From Bacteroidales bacterium UBA1208 (GTDB lineage: Bacteria > Bacteroidota > Bacteroidia > Bacteroidales > P3): a stretch of 16,002 nt of DNA. The notes below the pieces were generated by a model. That model made no database searches, was not told where the DNA came from, and worked only from the letters and a program-made list of their open reading frames with translations. The stretch is taken from NCBI GenBank assembly GCA_002309955.1, contig DBXQ01000045.1, positions 1 through 16,002 on the forward strand. The letters are read 5' to 3'. A program made the position numbers and the translations under genes. The first letter of the stretch is position 1, and every line of letters begins with the position of its first letter. Below are positions 7,514 through 12,492 of the stretch, one piece after another.

Positions 7514-8858
7514 GCTCAAGTAAAATATTAAACAAATCGGGCGGGACATTATGCTCCGCCTCCACACGCGACAAAGACACCCTGTGGGCACACGGGACGA
7601 ACCCCCTCAAAAGCCGGGGACGAGCCGACCCATACCAACGCTCCAACGCCATTGATACCGCTGTCTTCACCTCATCAACAGTCCCCACACACTCAAACGG
7701 CTTCTTGTCCCCTCTGCCTATTAACTCATCGAAAAAAAACTCTAACGCAGGGTCATCCAGCAAATCGTGCCCGAAAATAGACCGGAGACGCGACGGAGGT
7801 ATAAAAGGAGAAAGAATAATATACGCAAAAAGACACTTGGCACATCTCCCGCACCACACATCCTCCTTGCTGCCAGCATTGCAACTGCGGAACACATCGA
7901 AATACTTCGGATAACGGCTAAACAACATTGCAATCTGCAACTCCGAAAGCGGACGGAGAAAACTGAAATAATTCAGCCCCGGTGACAGGAACGTCCCCGT
8001 ATACTTGCGGAAATCATCCTCAAACCCCTTACTCTTTGAATACTGGTGATTCACCGTCGACCCCGCCACCGTAGCCTCGTTCGCGCTCCACTCGTTCGAA
8101 AGCGCAACGTTCGGGATCCCGCTAAGCTGCGCGGCCAACAACGAATAAAACGCCAGCATCGCACTGAATGGAGTATGGCCGTTCAAACACCCCTCCCCGT
8201 TCAACCTCAGCAAAAGCGGGTCAATCGTGCGTTCAATCACCAACGCATCGTCCAGATCGTAGCCTGCCGCCTTGATACAATTAATCGTTGCACCGCGCGG
8301 ATTCATAATCAGCGGAACCGTCGAAAACCCGTCGCCATTCCTCCCGCTCAGCAACTCCAGCGTAACCACTGAATCCTTTCCACCCCCTATCGGCACAAGA
8401 AAATCCCTCCCCCTCGCCGGAGCAAAAGCGAACGGTCCAGGACGCACACCCTCCTTCCGGCACACAATCTCCATAAAATCGTCCAACTTCGCATCAATCC
8501 CGTTGATATAGAAAAACTCCCCCAGACCGTAATAGAAAACCCTCCTCCAGAACCCGATCTGGTCCTCCGAAAGACATCCGCAAGCCACCACAACCCGTGG
8601 TGGGCAAAAAGACTTCCAGTAACTAACCAACTCAATCATGCCGATATTAAAAACCAGCACATCCGTCAGGCCACCCACAGACCCAAAATCAAGGAAACGC
8701 CGCGAAGGGATAAACGCCGTCGGATTGAAAACATAATCCCCAATGCGAAAGGTAAAAACGATGTGCAGCCCATCGGACTGCACATCGTATAGGTAACTTT
8801 CATAGACAAACTCAGGGTATGTCTCGCGGAAAGAATTGTATTTTGCCAGATTCGACAT
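7488..8858 (-). CDS. murL: UDP-MurNAc-L-alanyl-L-glutamate epimerase MurL
   Basis: A 456-residue cytoplasmic enzyme matching MurL, known from Xanthomonas oryzae. It inverts the L-Glu of UDP-MurNAc-L-Ala-L-Glu to D-Glu with conversion of ATP to AMP and PPi. Diagnostic stretches, in the order I remember for the Xanthomonas protein, are GLGEFFYINGI (111-121), the PP-loop PIGGGKDS (156-163), NGHTPFSA (226-233), SNEWSANEATVAGSTVNHQYSK (254-275), FLRPLSELQIA (300-310), SCN (325-327), WCGRCAKC (335-342) and KPFECVG (386-392). The PP-loop fits adenylation chemistry. Cys326, Cys336, Cys339 and Cys342 form a cluster that could bind metal. Length is as expected and no key segment is missing. Coding-strand DNA is noticeably G/T-rich. 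It starts 35 bases after the stop of a lipoprotein gene, and its 3' end overlaps murD2. Confidence 0.93.
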   Translation of the reverse strand: MSNLAKYNSFRETYPEFVYESYLYDVQSDGLHIVFTFRIGDYVFNPTAFIPSRRFLDFGSVGGLTDVLVFNIGMIELVSYWKSFCPPRVVVACGCLSEDQIGFWRRVFYYGLGEFFYINGIDAKLDDFMEIVCRKEGVRPGPFAFAPARGRDFLVPIGGGKDSVVTLELLSGRNGDGFSTVPLIMNPRGATINCIKAAGYDLDDALVIERTIDPLLLRLNGEGCLNGHTPFSAMLAFYSLLAAQLSGIPNVALSNEWSANEATVAGSTVNHQYSKSKGFEDDFRKYTGTFLSPGLNYFSFLRPLSELQIAMLFSRYPKYFDVFRSCNAGSKEDVWCGRCAKCLFAYIILSPFIPPSRLRSIFGHDLLDDPALEFFFDELIGRGDKKPFECVGTVDEVKTAVSMALERWYGSARPRLLRGFVPCAHRVSLSRVEAEHNVPPDLFNILLEHVQAAVVG

Positions 8859-8893
8859 CCTATTCGTTCACATCGGCAAGGCAAAAAGCCTGA

Positions 8894-10273
8894 TTATTTC
8901 AACTTGAACTCAGTAACACCGATAAGGTTGCCGTTCGCATACAGGTTCAGTCTGTACACACCCGCTTCAAGCTCCAACTGGTCGTCACAACTCCAACTCA
9001 TCTCGAAAGGACGGGTCTGGCCAGTGAACTCATAAGCTTGAACCATGGTATAGGTGGTACGGACACCGTTGGCATCGAATTTCTGCTCAACAGTTCCGTT
9101 ATGCAGCACGGCGTTTGAGGGAGATGTGATAACAGCGTAGACAGTGATAGTGCCAGGCTCCACAACCGAGTTGCCCATCAGATAGCCCTCGATGCGGAAA
9201 GCGTGAGTGGCTGATGCACGTGAAGTGGGTTTGCCTGTACCGTTGCTGAGGCGTTTCAGCGGTGTGACATTCAACTCTGAAGTGGAGAGAACCGATGCAC
9301 GGCTCACCTTGGCGGCCATCTTGGCGTTCTCAACAGCAACATTCTCCACATTCTTCTTCATTGTGTTCACCTCGCTGCGGAGACTGTCATTTTCATTCTT
9401 CAGGATAATATTCTCAGCGCGGAGACGCTCAAGTTCCTCATAATATTCGTCACATTGAGCTTGCAGTTGTGCCAGTTTCTTGTTGATAGAGCCTTTGGTT
9501 TTGGCAACAGAAGCCTTGGTTTCGGCCTCATTGTTACTGGCGTTCTTGGCGGCGTCGTTAGCCAATGCAGTCTGTTTGGCGAGCTCTTCTCTGAGACGGT
9601 TGATTTCATTTTGCTGGTTGGCAACTTGATCCTGTAGTATCGACACTTGGGCGGCATATTCGGCGTTAGTGGTCTTCTCGCTCTCAGCACGTACTCCCAT
9701 CAGGTATGCCACATGGGCTACTAACGAATCGTTGATATTGGTGAGAGCCACCTTGTCGTTAGTCAAAGCAATGATACGGTTCTCTTGGTCCTTAACCAAC
9801 ATCTGTAAACGAACCAAGGCCTCGCGATCGGCATAACCGTCAGCGGCTTTCAGTGCGTTGAGTTCATATGTCTGTTGGTTTAGACGTTCTTGCAAGCGGT
9901 TGATTTCAGCCTTACGGGCAGCAAGTTCAGCATTCAGTTTCTTCAGTTTTGCACTGTTAGCCTTGGAACCGGAGCGAGTGGCCTTGACATTGCGGTTGCC
10001 CTTTGTTCCGGCATTGTTCAGTTGGTCAATCAAACGCTGGATTTCGGCAGCCTGAGCCTGGATGGAACTGTCCTTCTCGGCCAATTGGCGAGTATAGTCG
10101 TCACAAGTGGCTTGCATTTCCTGATACTCTTTCATAATGTCGTTCAGGCGGGTCTGCATTTCGTTGACAGTGGGTCCATTTTGTCCATTTTGGTTGCACG
10201 AAACAAGGCAACCGACAGCCAAAAAAGTGAGTGCGACTACCTTGAAAATAGATACCTTTCTCATTGTTTTCAT
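8894..10273 (-). CDS. Coiled-coil lipoprotein of unknown function
   Basis: A 459-residue envelope protein. The N-terminus has basic residues, a hydrophobic core, and a lipobox Leu-Val-Ser-Cys ending at Cys26 (Cys22, after Ala-Val-Gly, is an alternative). Residues of about 36-325 are very rich in Glu, Lys, Gln, Asn and Ala with heptad-like spacing, indicating a long coiled coil. It is interrupted by a basic Gly/Asn/Ser/Lys-rich hinge at 89-107 and an Ala/Asn-rich stretch near 235-252. The last 120 residues (about 335-459) are a compact all-beta domain, with segments such as GTITVYAVITSP and EAGVYRLNLYANGNLIG, resembling an immunoglobulin-like fold. The likely picture is a membrane-anchored stalk with a globular tip in the periplasm or at the surface. 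It is first in the minus-strand run, has a consensus -7 element upstream, and ends 35 bases before murL. ATG codons at 10273 and 10264 are both possible starts. No family is recognised. Confidence 0.88.
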   Translation of the reverse strand: MKTMRKVSIFKVVALTFLAVGCLVSCNQNGQNGPTVNEMQTRLNDIMKEYQEMQATCDDYTRQLAEKDSSIQAQAAEIQRLIDQLNNAGTKGNRNVKATRSGSKANSAKLKKLNAELAARKAEINRLQERLNQQTYELNALKAADGYADREALVRLQMLVKDQENRIIALTNDKVALTNINDSLVAHVAYLMGVRAESEKTTNAEYAAQVSILQDQVANQQNEINRLREELAKQTALANDAAKNASNNEAETKASVAKTKGSINKKLAQLQAQCDEYYEELERLRAENIILKNENDSLRSEVNTMKKNVENVAVENAKMAAKVSRASVLSTSELNVTPLKRLSNGTGKPTSRASATHAFRIEGYLMGNSVVEPGTITVYAVITSPSNAVLHNGTVEQKFDANGVRTTYTMVQAYEFTGQTRPFEMSWSCDDQLELEAGVYRLNLYANGNLIGVTEFKLK

Positions 10274-10291
10274 TGTATTTATGTATTTAAA

Positions 10292-10323
10292 TTTATCTAT
10301 GTGAAAAATATTTTGTACTTTTG
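10292..10323 (+). promoter_or_regulatory. Predicted Bacteroidota-type promoter for the plus-strand group
   Basis: TACTTTTG at 10316-10323 matches TAnnTTTG exactly. TTTA at 10292-10295, 20 bases upstream, is one base off the -33 TTTG. Transcription would begin near 10330, leaving a leader of about 54 bases before the ATG at 10384. Confidence 0.6.
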
Positions 10324-10334
10324 TAATCGAATTG

Positions 10335-10342
10335 CAAAGATA
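10335..10342 (-). promoter_or_regulatory. Predicted -7 element for the coiled-coil lipoprotein / murL group
   Basis: TATCTTTG (10342 to 10335 on minus) matches TAnnTTTG exactly. No convincing -33 TTTG is seen at the right distance. Transcription would start near 10328, about 55 bases before the ATG at 10273. It faces the plus-strand -7 element 11 bases away. Confidence 0.5.
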
Positions 10343-10383
10343 AATCTTTTTTTTTGAATAGACAGTTTTTCAATAAAAAAAAT

Positions 10384-11271
10384 ATGAGACAACCGAAAAG
10401 ACTTTCAGATACTCAGAGAAAACAGGTATTCAGAAGAACTGAGTATCTGAAAAGCGGACAATATGGAGATCCGTTTATTTTTTTAATTGTAATATTCTTT
10501 TCGGCACTATTCTTTTCGGTACCACTTAAGGCTCAGGATAAAGAAGATGGGAAATTGCTATTGGTGCTCGAAGGCGGTGTCGGATTGGGTTCATATCGTG
10601 ATTTTGGTGCTTCGCCTTTAATAGTACGAGGACCTGAGTTGTGTACGGCACTGAGTGTTGAGAAAAGAACTAAAAACTGGCTTTTTGATATGGGTGCGGG
10701 ACTCTCGGGAGGTACTTATGGCTATCGCATCCATCTGAGTTCTTTTTTTACATACGGAGGGCAACTCTCAGCTTATACTGAGTTGCTCCGATCCTTCTAT
10801 TGCCGGAATGGGTGGCAGTTTTGGTGTGGTGCGGGAATCGATGATTTGTTTGACATTCGTTACAACAAACAGTTAAGCAATGCCAGTGTTGGAATGTCGA
10901 ACTTTTTCAGACTGCGTTTGTCTGTCCGTGCTGAATATTCTTGGAATAGATGGTGTGGGTATGCTCAGTTGTGGACAGACCCTGTGGCATTGTTGCTCCG
11001 TCCAGGATTTTCTTATATTAATAATTACGATAGGGATATAGCCAATCCGGTGGGCAATGCTTTCGATCAGTATGAGTGGTATGTGTCGGGACTTACGGGT
11101 ATTGCTTCTCGGGTGGGGGTGCGCTGCCGCTTTGATGCGGGTAATGAGGTAGGGGTGGCTTATTGCTGGGGGTATTTGACTTCCCGTGTTTCGTCCCGGC
11201 CCGGTTTGGCGCCTTGGCGTTTCCAGCAGGCTGGTCATAGATTAACTTTTCAACTTCTTTTTAACTTATGA
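10384..11271 (+). CDS. Exported protein, probable outer-membrane beta-barrel, unknown function
   Basis: A 295-residue protein. The ATG at 10384 was chosen over an upstream in-frame TTG at 10354. The N-terminus is unusual: about 30 polar, strongly basic residues precede a long hydrophobic core (31-47) ending in Pro-Leu-Lys-Ala-Gln, where signal peptidase I probably cuts after residue 51. The mature part has alternating aromatic and polar residues with repeated short Gly-bounded strands (VLEGGVGLGSYRDFG, FDMGAGLSGGTYGY, FQLLFNL at the C-terminus), the pattern of a small outer-membrane barrel of roughly eight to twelve strands. No named family is recognised. Its stop overlaps the start of the S41 lipoprotein gene (ATGA at 11268-11271), so the two are probably made together and may form a barrel-plus-peptidase unit at the outer membrane. 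Confidence 0.82.
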   Translation: MRQPKRLSDTQRKQVFRRTEYLKSGQYGDPFIFLIVIFFSALFFSVPLKAQDKEDGKLLLVLEGGVGLGSYRDFGASPLIVRGPELCTALSVEKRTKNWLFDMGAGLSGGTYGYRIHLSSFFTYGGQLSAYTELLRSFYCRNGWQFWCGAGIDDLFDIRYNKQLSNASVGMSNFFRLRLSVRAEYSWNRWCGYAQLWTDPVALLLRPGFSYINNYDRDIANPVGNAFDQYEWYVSGLTGIASRVGVRCRFDAGNEVGVAYCWGYLTSRVSSRPGLAPWRFQQAGHRLTFQLLFNL

Positions 11272-12380
11272 GTCGTTTTTGTTTTTGCCGTGTTTTGCCC
11301 GGGTTGGTGCATTATGGCCGACGTGTTTTTCGGAATGTTGTGGTGCCGATGTTTTTTTTGTTGTTGTCGGGGGGTGCGATGTTCCTTGCCGCGGGTTGCG
11401 AGAAAGCTTTGATGAACGAGGGGACCACTTCTCCGGTAAGTACTTTTGATTATTTGTGGCAGCGGGTGGATGAGCAGTATTCAATGTTTGATGTGAAGGG
11501 GGTAGACTGGCGTGCGGTGTATGATTCGCTTCGTCCAAAGGTGTATGAGGGGATGGAGGACGATAGTCTTTTCGCGGTTTGTGCGGCGATGTTGAATTGT
11601 TTGGATGATGGACATGTGAATTTGGTTGCGCCTTTCGATGCGTCGCGGTCGATTGCGGTTCATCGTCGTTTTTTCGCGGAGTCGGGGATTGATGTGAATT
11701 GTGTAGTGTTGAATTATCTTGGTGTGGGTTATCACAGCACGGGTGGTGTGGCCTATGGTTCGCTATGCAACGGGAAGGTGATTTATGTGTATTATGGTTC
11801 GTTTTCGAGTAGTGTGTCGGAGGCAGGGTTGCGCCGGATTGTCGCTATGTATCCGGATGCTCAGGGTATGATTCTTGATATCCGGGGCAACGGGGGAGGC
11901 GATTTGTCGAATGTTGTGCGGTTGCTGGGTGTGATGCGGTCGGAGGGGCAGGTGTTGTACAGCAGCCAGATTAAGGCGGGTGCGGCTCACGATTGTTTCA
12001 CTGAGTTGGTGCCGACGTATGCTCCGGTAAACAAGGACGAGGGGTTCGGGCTTCCGGTGGCTGTGCTTGTGGACAGAGGTTGTTTTAGTGCCGCCAGTAC
12101 GTTTGCAATTGCTACTCAGGCGTATGACAATATGTTTCTCATGGGTGATACAACGGGGGGAGGCCTCGGTTTGCCTACCATGGGTACGCTGCCCAACGGC
12201 TGGCTATACCGTTTTTCGATTACCCGGACTATCGCTTTGGACGGGAAGAATTATGAGAACGGGGTGCCGCCCGATATTTTGCTTAAGTTCGACAGGGAGG
12301 CTGCATCGACGCTGGGTCGGGACAATATCATCGACTCGGCCTGTGCGCTGATTACTAATTATGGTTCGTCGATTCGTTAA
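11268..12380 (+). CDS. S41 family peptidase, lipoprotein
   Basis: A 370-residue serine peptidase-like protein of the C-terminal-processing/tricorn-core family S41. An acidic helical region at about 57-110 ends in NCLDDGHVNL (110-119), the typical L-x-D-G-H motif. The catalytic core follows: KVIYVYYGSFS (170-180), MILDIRGNGGGD (201-212), and VLVDRGCFSAASTFA (267-281), in which Ser274 is the expected nucleophile. GDTTGGG (293-299) and NGVPPDI (331-337) complete the fold. No clear PDZ insertion is visible between DGH and the core, so the protein is compact. Leu-Ala-Ala-Gly-Cys at 40-44 is a lipobox, so it is probably lipid-anchored. The region before the lipobox is long; a shorter start at Met28 (11349) is possible but lacks basic residues. 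The ATGA overlap with the barrel gene supports 11268. The DNA is strongly G/T-rich on the coding strand. Confidence 0.9.
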   Translation: MSRFCFCRVLPGLVHYGRRVFRNVVVPMFFLLLSGGAMFLAAGCEKALMNEGTTSPVSTFDYLWQRVDEQYSMFDVKGVDWRAVYDSLRPKVYEGMEDDSLFAVCAAMLNCLDDGHVNLVAPFDASRSIAVHRRFFAESGIDVNCVVLNYLGVGYHSTGGVAYGSLCNGKVIYVYYGSFSSSVSEAGLRRIVAMYPDAQGMILDIRGNGGGDLSNVVRLLGVMRSEGQVLYSSQIKAGAAHDCFTELVPTYAPVNKDEGFGLPVAVLVDRGCFSAASTFAIATQAYDNMFLMGDTTGGGLGLPTMGTLPNGWLYRFSITRTIALDGKNYENGVPPDILLKFDREAASTLGRDNIIDSACALITNYGSSIR

Positions 12381-12424
12381 TCTGTTTATCTATTGATATG
12401 ATGCAAGTCGTTAAACATGTCAAC

Positions 12425-12477
12425 ATTAAAACTTATCTATCGATATTAAAACTTACACACTTTCAATATTAAAACTT
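12425..12477 (+). repeat. Three direct copies of ATTAAAACTT in the leader of the PPDK-like gene
   Basis: ATTAAAACTT occurs at 12425-12434, 12445-12454 and 12468-12477, with start-to-start steps of 20 and 23 bases. The last two copies are each followed by a CACACTTTCA- or TACACTTTCA-like decamer, so the longer unit is about 22 bases. The array ends 15 bases before the ATG at 12493. No other feature is seen in this 112-base gap. Confidence 0.6.
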
Positions 12478-12492
12478 TTACACTTTCAAATT

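Noticed and set aside
7514..7591. Upstream start for the MurD2 protein
   Set aside because: The 26 added residues are encoded within murL and do not resemble a Mur ligase N-terminus. The protein from 7513 begins at the expected first strand.
8859..8893. Terminator between the coiled-coil lipoprotein and murL
   Set aside because: Only a four-pair stem (AGGC/GCCT) around five bases is visible, too weak to call.
10354..10383. TTG start for the barrel-like protein
   Set aside because: The ATG at 10384 is in frame, lies after an A-rich leader, and makes the already long N-region shorter.
12425..12477. Possible CRISPR-like array
   Set aside because: Repeats are only 10 bases, spacers are about 10-13 bases and partly repeated themselves, and no cas gene is nearby.
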